Shown: positions 43,146 through 52,365, counted from the first letter of the stretch. The stretch: DNA of 64,000 nt from Bradyrhizobium sp. CCBAU 51765 (GCF_015291725.1 NZ_CP030038.1:5817001-5881000); one strand, 5' to 3'. The notes: generated from the letters alone by a model not told the origin. Translations and numbers: made by a program.

Positions 43146-43299
43146 AGCTAGTGAGCGGCGGCATTTTCGGCACGTGCAGGAGCATCACCGACGTTAACCC
43201 TGTCGCGCAAATGATTCGTCGCGGGGCGGCAGCCGCCGACAAGTTGCCTTATTGCAGCGGAGAATTTTCAGCGGCACTAACCTTGGTTAGAGGCGCATT

Positions 43300-43764
43300 A
43301 TGCTGAGAATGGCGTTGCTGGGCCTTCTTATCCTGTTGAGTGTAGGAGTGCTCTCAGCAATGGAACTGAGAGCTCCACCGCGTCGCGCGGTCGCGACCGT
43401 CCAGCCGCCTGCCGAGCAAGACGCAGGCAAGTCTGCGCATGACGCATTGGCGAAGGCCGATCGCCTTGACGTCGTCGCTGTGAGCAGCGAGATGCCGACA
43501 CAGGCTGCTTTGGTCGAACCGCCCGTTGCTCCGCCAGACGACATCCATTTCGATTCGCACAAGCCGGAAACGATCACCCGTCATCGGCACCATCCGAAGA
43601 AGATCGCGACCGCCGAACGTCCCAAGCCAAAACCGAAGGCAGCCGTTATCAAGCGAACTGCCAATGTCCAGCGTTCAAAGGCCGCCGACAATACCGAGCC
43701 CTGTCGGCTCAAGGCGTTTGGTGGCTTGCGCAAGGCATTGAATTTGACCAGTTGCGAAATCTGA
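43300..43764 (+). CDS. small exported or membrane-anchored protein of unknown function
   Basis: The 154-residue protein has an N-terminal hydrophobic helix (MLRMALLGLLILLSVGVLSA), then a proline- and lysine-rich low-complexity middle (HPKKIATAERPKPKPK) and a short C-terminal piece with two Cys (CRLKAFGGLRKALNLTSC). It is probably periplasmic, tethered or secreted. An AGAGG site precedes the ATG, and a CTAACC-TT-GGTTAG inverted repeat lies 9-22 bp upstream, which could be an operator. No family is recognised. Confidence 0.65.
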   Translation: MLRMALLGLLILLSVGVLSAMELRAPPRRAVATVQPPAEQDAGKSAHDALAKADRLDVVAVSSEMPTQAALVEPPVAPPDDIHFDSHKPETITRHRHHPKKIATAERPKPKPKAAVIKRTANVQRSKAADNTEPCRLKAFGGLRKALNLTSCEI

Positions 43765-43799
43765 GGACGCTTCCGGCCCCTTGACCTGCATGTGGCGTG

Positions 43800-43960
43800 C
43801 TTGGCCCGACCGGGCAACGCGAGGAATTGTATGCGACCACGCATTCGTACATGATCGCATAGTTCATCACGATTGGCAGACCATAGATGAAACCTGCCTC
43901 GGCGAAGTCCATGGCGGAGCGGATGAGGTCATAGCCGCAGGCTGGACCGGCCGAGGTACT
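43800..43960 (-). pseudogene. remnant of a DUF1254-type gene (N-terminal piece)
   Basis: On the minus strand an uninterrupted stretch reads GYDLIRSAMDFAEAGFIYGL, then PIVMNYAIMYECVVAYNSSR, matching the N-terminal consensus of DUF1254 proteins (AFIYGYPMVMNY...). After about 43830 the frame no longer resembles the family. It sits directly downstream of the intact DUF1254/DUF1214 gene on the same strand. It is a deleted second copy. Confidence 0.65.
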
Positions 43961-43990
43961 CGAGAGCTTGTGCTGTCGTATGCCTTCGGC

Positions 43991-45421
43991 TCAGGTGACC
44001 TGCTTGACCGGCGGAATCTTCCAGGATCCATTGATGATCGAGGGGTTCTTCTCGTTCGGCCAATACAGCCGCATCATCAGGACAAAATCGCCTGACGGTG
44101 CGGGAAGCCAGTTGGATTCCTTGTCCTTCCCCGGCGAGTCCTTCTGGATGTAGAGATCGGTGGAGCCGTCAGGATTCGATTTCAAATTCTGTCGCGCGCT
44201 GATCGAGTAGCGGTCGAGTGGATTGGCTACGAAGAAATAGTTCGCATCGTACATCGTCAACGACCAGAACCCGAGCGCCGGCGGCAGCTGCCCCTTGGCA
44301 AATCGCAGCACGTATTTGTTGGCACCGTTGTATTTGCGGCCGTCAGCGTCTTTCAGCGATGTCGGATATACGGCGTCCTGCGGCCGGTTGGCACCGAGCC
44401 CGATGGCGGTAATCAGCGCACGCATCAGATAGTCGGTACCGTAGATGCCGGTCTTGGTGGTGAAGCCCCAGCCGTTCTCGTCCTTCATGTCCTTGTTGAT
44501 CTTGAACTGAAGCATGATGCGATCGAAGCCGATTTCCGGAACTCGCTTGACGAAATCCGCCTTGAGTTTGCTTGCGTCGAAATCCTGCCCGGGCACGATT
44601 CCGATCCTCGCGAACTTGGCGAGTTGCGGCGCGTCGGCGGCCGCCGGCGGATTGTCCTTCATGAGCTTGCAGAGCAACGTGAAATAGGCCGTCGCATCCA
44701 TGCGATTGACCTGATCACGAACAGCAGTCTTCATGTCGATGGAAGCATCGACCTTGCCTTGGGGCGGTGTGTAGGGTTTGCCATAGGAGCTCAGCGGGAC
44801 CAGCCTGCATTCATCCTGCAGCTTGTGCACCTCGGCGTAGTCTTCGGGCGTGCCGGTGCAATAGATACGGCCGAGCAGCCACACGATGCTGGTGGGCGAC
44901 TTGTATTCCTTGACGCCGGACGGCAGCGTGCCCTTCCATCCGGGGCCCGTGATGGCGTAGGTCTGCGCGCCGGTGCCGGTCGTCCGCTTGCCCGGCACCT
45001 GGAATACCGTCGTCCAGCCGTCCAGCATCGGGAAGAGTGCGTAACGGCCCTTCATGTCCGGGATGCTGAGCACCCACGGTTCCTTGCCGACGTCGAAGAA
45101 CGCACTGGTGTAAAGCGTGTCTGCATTTGGTGCCGTCACGTCGCGGAAGGACGCATCAGGGTACTTGCGCAGCTTGATGATCTGGCCCATCGGCGCGCGC
45201 GTGCCGACCGGCGTTGCAACGTTGGTGATGACACGGCGCGTCATCTCCATCGTCACGAGCGGATAGCCGAAGATGTAGGCGTCGGTGGCGAGTGCGAACT
45301 CCTCGAGTCCCTCGCCGATGCCGAGAAGTTCGCCGAGCTCGGCGTGGCCCATCGTGCTTATCGAGGAACTGGCGAGCAGGCTCATGCCGCCGATCGTTAC
45401 GTTGCGACGGGTGATATCCAT
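43991..45421 (-). CDS. exported DUF1254/DUF1214 protein
   Basis: The 476-residue precursor has a signal with twin Arg (MDITRRNVTIGGMSLLASSS). DUF1254 occupies about residues 45-180 (DAYIFGYPLVTMEMTRRVIT, TAPNADTLYTSAFFDVGKEPWV), and DUF1214 about 350-470 (GLGANRPQDAVYPTSLKDADG, LTMYDANYFFVANPLDRYSI). Function is unknown, periplasmic. A CGGAG site lies 8 bp before the ATG. The adjacent remnant suggests an ancestral tandem. Confidence 0.85.
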   Translation of the reverse strand: MDITRRNVTIGGMSLLASSSISTMGHAELGELLGIGEGLEEFALATDAYIFGYPLVTMEMTRRVITNVATPVGTRAPMGQIIKLRKYPDASFRDVTAPNADTLYTSAFFDVGKEPWVLSIPDMKGRYALFPMLDGWTTVFQVPGKRTTGTGAQTYAITGPGWKGTLPSGVKEYKSPTSIVWLLGRIYCTGTPEDYAEVHKLQDECRLVPLSSYGKPYTPPQGKVDASIDMKTAVRDQVNRMDATAYFTLLCKLMKDNPPAAADAPQLAKFARIGIVPGQDFDASKLKADFVKRVPEIGFDRIMLQFKINKDMKDENGWGFTTKTGIYGTDYLMRALITAIGLGANRPQDAVYPTSLKDADGRKYNGANKYVLRFAKGQLPPALGFWSLTMYDANYFFVANPLDRYSISARQNLKSNPDGSTDLYIQKDSPGKDKESNWLPAPSGDFVLMMRLYWPNEKNPSIINGSWKIPPVKQVT

Positions 45422-45515
45422 GATACGAACTCCGTTGAAATGAAGAACTGGAAAACTTTCGATGCGCTGGTCGCTCAATTCACCGAGCTAAGGGGAAACC
45501 CGCTCTTCTCTCGTC

Positions 45516-46172
45516 TCAATAACAGGGCGGATACGGGTAATAGCCGCATGCCGGCCGCGCGTAGGGGTGATAGTACGCAGCCGCGCCATGTGCGGCGCCT
45601 GCATACATCGCGCCGCGGAATGCGCTGCGCCGGGCAACGCCGGCAAACGACATCGGTGTGAACGGCCGCCCGATGATGTCGATGAAGAGGGCAGCGCCAC
45701 CGTCGGCGCCGGCAAGATCGCCTTCCAGAGTCTGGACATGGAAGGGGAGCTTCTCGCCCTCGAGCTTCGGATTCTTGAGGACCACGACGGCGTCCTTGAT
45801 CGAACCATCCTTGCCCAGCACGGAAACGGTCGCGTTCGGAGGATTCTTGACAAAATTGTCATCGCCCGAGCCCCACTCCGCAATCACATCAGCCGTCGCC
45901 TGGTGGCCCGCGGATCGCACTGGACGGTCGGCAAATATGATCGAGTTGAGCGACACGCCGGTCAAAGTGAGTGTGTCCCCTTGCAGCGTGGCGCCACGGG
46001 AGTTGAGCACGAACAGCGACGGCACGATCTCGGGTTTGGCTGAGGCTGCTGGCGTGCCGATCGTCTTCATGGAAGACGGTGCCGCGTTCTGGGCGAGCGA
46101 CGCACTGGCGCTGCAAAACGTCATGGCCAGGGCGAGTGTTGCGATAATCCGATCTGATCCTGCGATCCGCAT
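45516..46172 (-). CDS. secreted protein of unknown function
   Basis: The 218-residue precursor has a Sec signal peptide (MRIAGSDRIIATLALAMTFC, cleavage near SLAQ). The middle part (SLNSIIFADRPVRSAGHQAT, WGSGDDNFVKNPPNATVSVL) looks like a small beta-rich domain, and the tail is rich in Tyr/Pro/Ala (YYHPYARPACGYYPYPPCY). An AGGAGTG site precedes the ATG. It lies 94 bp upstream of the DUF1254 gene on the same strand, so the two may be co-transcribed. Confidence 0.75.
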   Translation of the reverse strand: MRIAGSDRIIATLALAMTFCSASASLAQNAAPSSMKTIGTPAASAKPEIVPSLFVLNSRGATLQGDTLTLTGVSLNSIIFADRPVRSAGHQATADVIAEWGSGDDNFVKNPPNATVSVLGKDGSIKDAVVVLKNPKLEGEKLPFHVQTLEGDLAGADGGAALFIDIIGRPFTPMSFAGVARRSAFRGAMYAGAAHGAAAYYHPYARPACGYYPYPPCY

Positions 46173-46434
46173 GTGACGTTCACTCCTGTTCTGCCGCTCG
46201 TCTTTTTCGTTGGCCGTTACCTGCCGAAACCCAATGGTTGACGGCAGGTATTCCAAATGCCTGCAAGACGCACTTCCCAGTTCACTGATCAATCAAGGTA
46301 CGCTCGCACCAGCGTTCAGAATGATCTCTCGATGTCGCGACGTCTTGCCATTTCGCGCCAATCATTCCGAGGTCGAGTTAGTCATTTCGAGGTCCCGAGA
46401 AGCGCTTACCTGCCGGCTTTGGGGCAAAAGGACC

Positions 46435-46914
46435 TTACTTCGAGCCATTCGTCCGGTTTGACTGCTGTCGCCGATAGGCAATGGGTTGGATCTTCATCAA
46501 GCGCGCGAAGTTGCGGCTGAAGCTGCTTGCACCTGCGAACCCCAAGCGCGCAGCGATGTCGGCGATGTTTTCGTCCGATTCCGCGAGCAGATGGCAGGCG
46601 GTGTCGAGCCGAACCTCCGCGACGAGCTCAGCGTAGGTGGTGCCCATCTCGGCAAGGCGGCGCTGCAGCGAGCGGGCACTGATGCCGAGCCGCCGCGCCG
46701 TTTGGGGGAGCACCGCACGGTCCTGGCGCAGCGATGCGGCGATGGCCGCTCGGACAGCGTATCGGGACGGTGTGGAGACTCGCTTCATGATGCGGCGCAA
46801 AACCTCCGCTCTTCCGACATATTCGCCAATGTTTACGCAGAAGACGCCATTGCGTATGGCCATCGCGCGCCAAAATGCGACCTCGCCGACCGTTGCGAAG
46901 GGTAGCGCCGGCAT
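46435..46914 (-). CDS. shortened AraC-family regulator (DNA-binding domain only)
   Basis: The 159-residue frame consists almost entirely of the AraC double helix-turn-helix: LPQTARRLGISARSLQRRLA (first) and ENIADIAARLGFAGASSFSR (second). The usual ~200-residue N-terminal sensor domain of ArcR/OruR-type relatives is missing. The frame upstream of the ATG is open back to a TAG near 46962 without similarity. It may be a remnant or a ligand-independent DNA-binding protein. It is divergent from the full-length AraC-type gene at 47044. Confidence 0.65.
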   Translation of the reverse strand: MPALPFATVGEVAFWRAMAIRNGVFCVNIGEYVGRAEVLRRIMKRVSTPSRYAVRAAIAASLRQDRAVLPQTARRLGISARSLQRRLAEMGTTYAELVAEVRLDTACHLLAESDENIADIAARLGFAGASSFSRNFARLMKIQPIAYRRQQSNRTNGSK

Positions 46915-47043
46915 GATGCCGCGGCGCAGCGTGGCAAGGTTGATCTCGAACTCAGTCTAAAGTAGCATCATACGCAGGGCGCACGGTTGCATCACCTTGG
47001 GAGGCCGGGACAGCGGAAAGCCGTGTCGTCCCGGGGCACGACC

Positions 47044-48045
47044 ATGAAGGCCATTGTCGTGGCGCGTTGCGCCCTGCTTGCACCATTCGTTGAGGTTTTG
47101 AACGATGCCGGGGCCCCGGCTGAACGGATGCTGAGCAGGTTCGGCCTGCCCGCACATCCCGAACAGAAGCCCAATGACTATTTCCCTCTCATTCCCGCAC
47201 TTCAGTTCGCAACGATTGCACAGTCATCGCAGGGGATTGCGGATCTTGGATTTCGAGCCGTCCAACGAATGCACTTTGGTCATATGAGTGACCAACTTCA
47301 AGCTGCGGTTCGCCACGCGCCGACCTTGTTTTCCGTCTTGGAGCAATGGTGTCAGCTTATCCAGATCGAAGACAACTTCGTCCGCTATTGGCTCGAGCGT
47401 CATGATGACCTCTTGAGGGTTTGCAACAGCATCTCCGGAACTGCTGGAACTCTGCATCTCGAGCATACGCAATGGCTGCAGAACGTGATGATGGTGTACG
47501 TCATCCGCCAGTTTGCAGGGCCGAACTGGGCGCCGGCGACCATTGCCTTTGAAGCTCGATACACGCCTGGTCCCGAGACCCAATCCCGGTGGCCTCACAC
47601 CCGTTTCCTATCGGGTCAGAAGGTTTCATGGATTGATGTGCCCGTTTCACTGCTGAGCTTGCCCAATCCGGTGAAGCCCGCGGCATCAGGCCCATCGGAG
47701 CGCGAGTTTCGGCGCATCGGCACCGATGCCATAACATCGCTCAAGATGATGCTTCCATCGTACCTGGATAAGGGCCCCCCCGGCATCGCCGAGGTGGCGG
47801 AGATCGCCGGGACCAGCGTGAGAAGCCTTCAGCGCGGCCTCGCAAGCGCAGGACTGACATACTCTCGTTTGCTCGATCAGGTCCGGTTCGAGAAAGGTGC
47901 CGACTTGCTGCGCAAGACGGACGCCAGGATAATCGATGTTGCCTTTGCCACGGGTTACACCGACCCGGCTCACTTTGCCCGTGCGTTCCGCCGCATGGCG
48001 GGCATAACGCCGCGCGAGTTTCGAGAGAATTCGCCGCGAGCCTAG
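47044..48045 (+). CDS. full-length AraC-family regulator (arabinose-binding-domain type)
   Basis: The 333-residue regulator has an N-terminal effector domain (LLAPFVEVLNDAGAPAERML, FGHMSDQLQAAVRHAPTLFS) and a C-terminal double helix-turn-helix (GIAEVAEIAGTSVRSLQRGL and RIIDVAFATGYTDPAHFARA). ATG at 47044 is preferred. The target is unknown; no pathway gene is in direct divergent orientation other than the shortened AraC-type gene. Confidence 0.85.
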   Translation: MKAIVVARCALLAPFVEVLNDAGAPAERMLSRFGLPAHPEQKPNDYFPLIPALQFATIAQSSQGIADLGFRAVQRMHFGHMSDQLQAAVRHAPTLFSVLEQWCQLIQIEDNFVRYWLERHDDLLRVCNSISGTAGTLHLEHTQWLQNVMMVYVIRQFAGPNWAPATIAFEARYTPGPETQSRWPHTRFLSGQKVSWIDVPVSLLSLPNPVKPAASGPSEREFRRIGTDAITSLKMMLPSYLDKGPPGIAEVAEIAGTSVRSLQRGLASAGLTYSRLLDQVRFEKGADLLRKTDARIIDVAFATGYTDPAHFARAFRRMAGITPREFRENSPRA

Positions 48046-48148
48046 CGATGCGAAAGTCCTACAGGAGCGTCGAGCGTCGCGAAGCTCCAAAGTCTGCTTC
48101 GCCGGAGCGCACCGGCCCCCGCGACCGACATTGACGCGTCCGCGCGCC

Positions 48149-48553
48149 TCAAGCCGGCACGATCACCTTGCCGATCGGCCAGAGCGCGATGCCGGCGAGC
48201 TTCAGGTGTGCCCAGGCGAAGGGAATACCGATGATGGTGACCGCGAGGACCAGTGCGGTCAGGACATGGCCGAGCGCCAGCCACCAGCCGGCGAGCACGA
48301 ACCAGATGATGTTGCCGATCACCCCCAGCGGGCCGGTGCCGATATCCTCGACGCCGGTGACGTCGTAACGGTTGACTGCCTTCGAGCCGAACGGCAGCAG
48401 CGTGTAGACGGCGATGTTGAACGCCGCCCGCGCCCAGGGCAGGCCGATGATGGTGATGGCCATGATGATGGCAGCCACCAGCCAGCCGAACGCCATCCAG
48501 GCGCCGCCGATCAGGATCCAGAGGATGTTGAGGAGAATGGAGACGGGGGCCAT
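48149..48553 (-). CDS. yccF: YccF-family inner-membrane protein
   Basis: The 134-residue protein has two tandem repeats of a hydrophobic unit (NILWILIGGAWMAFGWLVAA and NIIWFVLAGWWLALGHVLTA), each followed by a GLPW or GIPFAW motif. This is the expected YccF architecture with about four membrane segments. The function is not established. Confidence 0.88.
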   Translation of the reverse strand: MAPVSILLNILWILIGGAWMAFGWLVAAIIMAITIIGLPWARAAFNIAVYTLLPFGSKAVNRYDVTGVEDIGTGPLGVIGNIIWFVLAGWWLALGHVLTALVLAVTIIGIPFAWAHLKLAGIALWPIGKVIVPA

Positions 48554-48603
48554 GGTTCTATCCGCAGGTCGATGACCCCTTCACTATAGCACGTCCCGCG
48601 AGG

Positions 48604-49695
48604 TCATAGTCCATGACGCCGGCTGCGTTCCGCACGCAGCGATGTGCCGACGAACCCGACATCCTCGATCCCGCGCAAAATCTCCTTCGCGCAGAGCCAG
48701 AGCGTCAGCACGGCGACGCCAATCGCGGTGAGTCCCGAGATGAGAATGGGATTCGGACAGAATATGACAAGAAGAACGTCGAGCGGAAGAAATCCGATTG
48801 GCATGTGCGGCCAGCAATAAAATGCCAGAGCCCAACCGCACAGCATCACGACGGCGGCGTTCACTCCGGCCAAGGCCGTCACAACGATCGCGAGACCCTT
48901 CTTCATGGAGAGCCCGAGATCAACCAGCTTCACGACGGCACAATATGCGACCGCGATCATGATCACCGGCTCCCAACCGGAAGCCCCCACGGCGATGGCC
49001 TGGGCCGGACCGCTCCAGACCCACAGCGCCATCACGCAGGCAAGCACGGCCAGATTGACCTTCACGGCTTCGGGAAACTTGCAGCGAAGCAGATAGGCAT
49101 TCGCCTTCTCGACCAGGTCCAGCAGCGCGCAGACGATCAGCCCGGCCGCAAAGCCACCGAGGTGAACGCCCCAATCGATGCGCGAATTGCCGAGCGCGAA
49201 CGCAATGTTCAACCCGATGTTGATCGCGAAGAAGTCGAACTCGACCTCGAGCTTGCCGAGGATCCACAGGCAAAGCAGCGCGCCGAGGATGCCCGACGTG
49301 GCGCCGGACGCGCCGACCGTCAAATAGGGCGTGGAATGGATACCATTGCCGATGACGGCACCGAGCACCATCGCGCAGAGATAGATGATGAGGAAATAGG
49401 CCGGCCCGACCCGCCGCTCCAGATGTGCCCCCCACAGCACGAGGCACAGCATGTTCATGGTGAGATGAACGAAATTGACGTGCAGGAACCCATAGGCGAC
49501 GAGGCGCCAGTATTCATGCCGAGCGATCACGGTCGCATACATGCCGCCGTAGCGAAACAGCAACTCCGCCGGCGCCGCCGGACCGCCCGCCTGGATAAAG
49601 CAGAACCCCGACGCGAGGACCGTCACGGTCATCAGCGTATAGACGGCGGCATGAGGGACTTCGAAGAAGCCGGGACTGGCGCGGTATGAGGGCAT
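48604..49695 (-). CDS. rhomboid-family intramembrane serine protease
   Basis: The 363-residue membrane protein has the rhomboid core: HVNFVHLTMNMLCLVLWG, nucleophile Ser in VGASGATSG (about 132) and catalytic His in DWGVHLGGFAAG (about 177). It is followed by about four extra C-terminal membrane segments not needed for the core fold. It cleaves transmembrane substrates. ATG at 49695 is chosen; TTG at 49707 is possible. Confidence 0.88.
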   Translation of the reverse strand: MPSYRASPGFFEVPHAAVYTLMTVTVLASGFCFIQAGGPAAPAELLFRYGGMYATVIARHEYWRLVAYGFLHVNFVHLTMNMLCLVLWGAHLERRVGPAYFLIIYLCAMVLGAVIGNGIHSTPYLTVGASGATSGILGALLCLWILGKLEVEFDFFAINIGLNIAFALGNSRIDWGVHLGGFAAGLIVCALLDLVEKANAYLLRCKFPEAVKVNLAVLACVMALWVWSGPAQAIAVGASGWEPVIMIAVAYCAVVKLVDLGLSMKKGLAIVVTALAGVNAAVVMLCGWALAFYCWPHMPIGFLPLDVLLVIFCPNPILISGLTAIGVAVLTLWLCAKEILRGIEDVGFVGTSLRAERSRRHGL

Positions 49696-49783
49696 GGATG
49701 ATCGCAACGGGCTGGCGTGGACAACGCCAACCTAGCCGAGCCGACCGACGATTGCTACTCCAGCGCGTTACATCCGGTGTCCG

Positions 49784-50588
49784 CTACCGTCCCTCGAATT
49801 TCGGCGCGCGCTTCTCCATGAAGGCCTTCATGCCCTCGGCCATGTCCTCCGTTTTGAACAGCGGCAGGAGCTGGAGATAGACGTGGTGGACGTGGTCCTG
49901 GAAATTCTCATTGAGGCCCATCCGCATCATGCGCTTGGAGGCCTGCACCGCGAGCGGCGCATTGGCGGCGATTTCGCGCGCGATGGCCATGGCGCGGCCC
50001 ATCAGCTCGGCGTCCGGCACGACCTCGTTGGCCAGACCCCATTCCAGGCACTCGTGCGCACTCAGCGTACGGCCCGTGAAGATCAGCTCGGAGGCCCTTG
50101 GCCCAGCCGAGCATGCGCGGCAACAGCCAGGTGCCGCCGGATTCCGGCACCACGCCGCGCTTGACGAAGGCGGCGGCGAGCTTTGCGGACTCGGCCATGA
50201 TGCGGATGTCGCAGCCGAGCGCTGTGTCCATGCCGTAGCCGGCCGCGCCGCCGTTGACGGCGCAGATGGTCGGCTTGTCCATGGCGTGCAGCACCGTCGG
50301 CGGGGTATTGCGGAGGTTGATCGTGGTCGGCGAGGACGCCGCGCTGAGGCCGTTGCCGTCGCGCTCCTTGCGCAGGTCGAGGCCGGCGCAGAACGCCCTG
50401 CCCTTGCCGGTGAGGATCACGACGCGGACATTGTTGTCCTCATTGGCCTCGGTCAGCAGCCGGGCGAGGTCGTTCAGCATCGGTCCGGAGATGGTGTTCA
50501 TGCGCTCCGGCGCGTTCAGCGTGATGGTCGCGATGTGGTCGGCGACTGTGTATAGGACTTCTTTTGTCTCGCTTGCCGCATCACTCAT
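49784..50588 (-). pseudogene. crotonase-family enoyl-CoA hydratase, frameshifted
   Basis: From ATG 50588 the frame encodes a normal crotonase (PERMNTISGPMLNDLARLL, GRAFCAGLDLRKER, NGGAAGYGMDTALGCDIRIM, VKRGVVPESGGTWLLPRMLG) up to GWAK. It then shifts. Removing one C from the CCC run at 50095-50097 restores ASELIFTGRTLSAHECLEWG and joins the second part, which runs to 49784 and ends EKRAPKFEGR, giving a full 267-residue protein. This is a real mutation or a sequencing error. It is the last gene of a run with the CoA ligase and another crotonase. Confidence 0.85.
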
Positions 50589-50686
50589 GGGAGCCCCTCT
50601 ATTACAGCCCGGATGAGCGAAAGCGACATCCGGGGCTTTACTCTCATCGTCCCGGGTATCGCTGCGCTCACCCGGACTACGCACCG

Positions 50687-52231
50687 TCAGATTTTCCGGC
50701 CCACCTGCTCCCAATAGGGATCGCGCAGCCGCCGCTTGAAGATCTTGCCGGAATCTTCGCGCGGCAGCCCGCTGCGGATCTCGATGTGCTTGGGCACCTT
50801 GTAATCGGCGAGCGAGGTCTTCAGTCGCGTGCGGACTCCGGCTTCATCGAGCGTGACACCGGCCTGCGGCTCGACCACCGCCATCAGCGCTTCACCGAAT
50901 TCAGCGTCGGGGATGCCGAACACGGCGCAATCATGCACGCCGGGCACGGCGTGCAGCACGGACTCGATCTCGGCCGGGTAGATGTTGACGCCCCCTGATA
51001 TCACCATGTCGCGCTTGCGGTCGCAGATGAAGACGTAGCCGTCCTCGTCGATGTAACCGACGTCGCCGGAGGTGATGAAGCCGTCGCGGTCGATCTCGGC
51101 GCGCTTCTCCGGCTTGTTGTGATAGGTGAAATCGGCCATCTCGGCCATGCGGGAATAGATCTCGCCGACCTCGCCGACGCCAAGCACGCGGCCGTCCTCG
51201 CCGAGGAACCGCAATTCGGCGCCCGGCGAAATCCTGCCGACGGTACCGGGCTTCTTCAGCGCGTCCTCCGACGTCGCGAAGGTGACGGCGCTGGATTCGG
51301 TCGAGCCGTAGAACTCGTAGATGACCGGTCCCCACCATTCGATCATGGCGCGCTTGACGTCTGCCGGGCATGGCGCCGCGGCATGAATGACGTGGCGCAG
51401 CGAGGAGACGTCGTACCTCCTGCGCACCGCCTCGGGCAGCTTCATCAGACGGATGAACATGGTCGGCACCATGAAGATGGTGTCGATCTCATAGCGCTCG
51501 ATCAGCTCCAGAAACTCCTCGGCTTCGAAGCGCGGCATCAGCACCAGTACGCCTCCGAGCTTGCCGGCACGGATGCCGAAGGAGTTCGGCGCCGAGTGAT
51601 AGAGCGGGCCCGGCAGCAGCGCGCGGGCGCCGGGCTTGAGCCCGTAGATCATTGCGCGCATGCGCTCGCCGGCCGCCTGCTGCTCCGGCGTCGGCGCGTG
51701 GCGGCGTACGCCCTTGGGATGGCCCGTCGTGCCCGACGTGTAAATCATGTTCATCGGCTGCGGCACCACCGGCCCGTCATAGGGCTGGTGCTGCGCGAGC
51801 CAGGATTCGAGACCGATCGCGAAGTCCGGCGTTGTCAGATGCTCGGGATCGATCTTGTAGGTGGAGCGGATCTCGGGCGGCGTCGGCACGCTGAGCACGG
51901 TGACGCCGTTGGGGATCGCATCGCGCAAGCCGTGCAGCAGGTCGGCATGGCCGATCAACACCGACGCACGGGAGTCCTCGAGGATATAGTTGATCTCCTC
52001 CGGCTTGAAGTGCCAGTTGATCGGCACGCCATAGGCGCCGAGCCGCATCGTCGCGTAGGCGGCTTCGAGGAAGGCGATGTCGTTGCGCATCAGCATGCAG
52101 ACGCAATCGCCAGGCTTGACGCCGAGCTTGGCGAGGCCGGAGGCGATGCGGTCGCTACGGTCGGCGACCTCGGCGTGGGCACGACGGCGCTCGCCGGAGA
52201 CGAGGCCGAGGAATTGGGGCGTTTCGCTCAT
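50687..52231 (-). CDS. acyl-CoA synthetase (ANL superfamily)
   Basis: The 514-residue ligase has the AMP-binding motif IYTSGTTGHPKG, EFYGSTESS, SGDVGYIDEDGYVFICDR and the C-terminal catalytic Lys in REDSGKIFKRR. It activates a carboxylic acid as its CoA thioester using ATP. It lies between two crotonase genes on the same strand, implying one acyl-CoA catabolic operon. Substrate is unknown. Confidence 0.9.
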   Translation of the reverse strand: MSETPQFLGLVSGERRRAHAEVADRSDRIASGLAKLGVKPGDCVCMLMRNDIAFLEAAYATMRLGAYGVPINWHFKPEEINYILEDSRASVLIGHADLLHGLRDAIPNGVTVLSVPTPPEIRSTYKIDPEHLTTPDFAIGLESWLAQHQPYDGPVVPQPMNMIYTSGTTGHPKGVRRHAPTPEQQAAGERMRAMIYGLKPGARALLPGPLYHSAPNSFGIRAGKLGGVLVLMPRFEAEEFLELIERYEIDTIFMVPTMFIRLMKLPEAVRRRYDVSSLRHVIHAAAPCPADVKRAMIEWWGPVIYEFYGSTESSAVTFATSEDALKKPGTVGRISPGAELRFLGEDGRVLGVGEVGEIYSRMAEMADFTYHNKPEKRAEIDRDGFITSGDVGYIDEDGYVFICDRKRDMVISGGVNIYPAEIESVLHAVPGVHDCAVFGIPDAEFGEALMAVVEPQAGVTLDEAGVRTRLKTSLADYKVPKHIEIRSGLPREDSGKIFKRRLRDPYWEQVGRKI

Positions 52232-52258
52232 TGTTGTTTTTCTTTGATGTTATCTGCC

Positions 52259-52359
52259 GTCATTCCGGGGCGATGCGAAGCATCGAACTACGGCGCGCAG
52301 TTGCGCACCTGAGAATCTCGAGGTTCCGGGTCTGGTCCTTCGGACCATCCCGGAACGAC
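52259..52359. repeat. family A palindrome with GCGCGCAGTTGCGCACC core
   Basis: GTCATTCCGGGGCGATGCG at the left pairs with CCCGGAACGAC at the right. The internal TACGGCGCGCAGTTGCGCACC segment matches, inverted, part of 37346-37466. It lies between the crotonase and ligase genes of one operon. Confidence 0.8.
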
Positions 52360-52365
52360 AGGAAG

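Larger units (their letters stand above)
42520..43299. other. 780-bp gap without a convincing gene, rich in repeats
   Basis: Open frames here lack protein-like composition. About 42638-42792 is a GTCCCGGAC...GTCCGGGGCACGAG palindromic element like the one at 54160-54321. About 42833-42945 is a GC-rich segment (GGGCGCAGGGAAGGCCGGGC) that looks like another dispersed repeat. 43057-43145 is a family C element. ppc promoter signals must lie near 42520-42600 but are not obvious. Confidence 0.6.
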
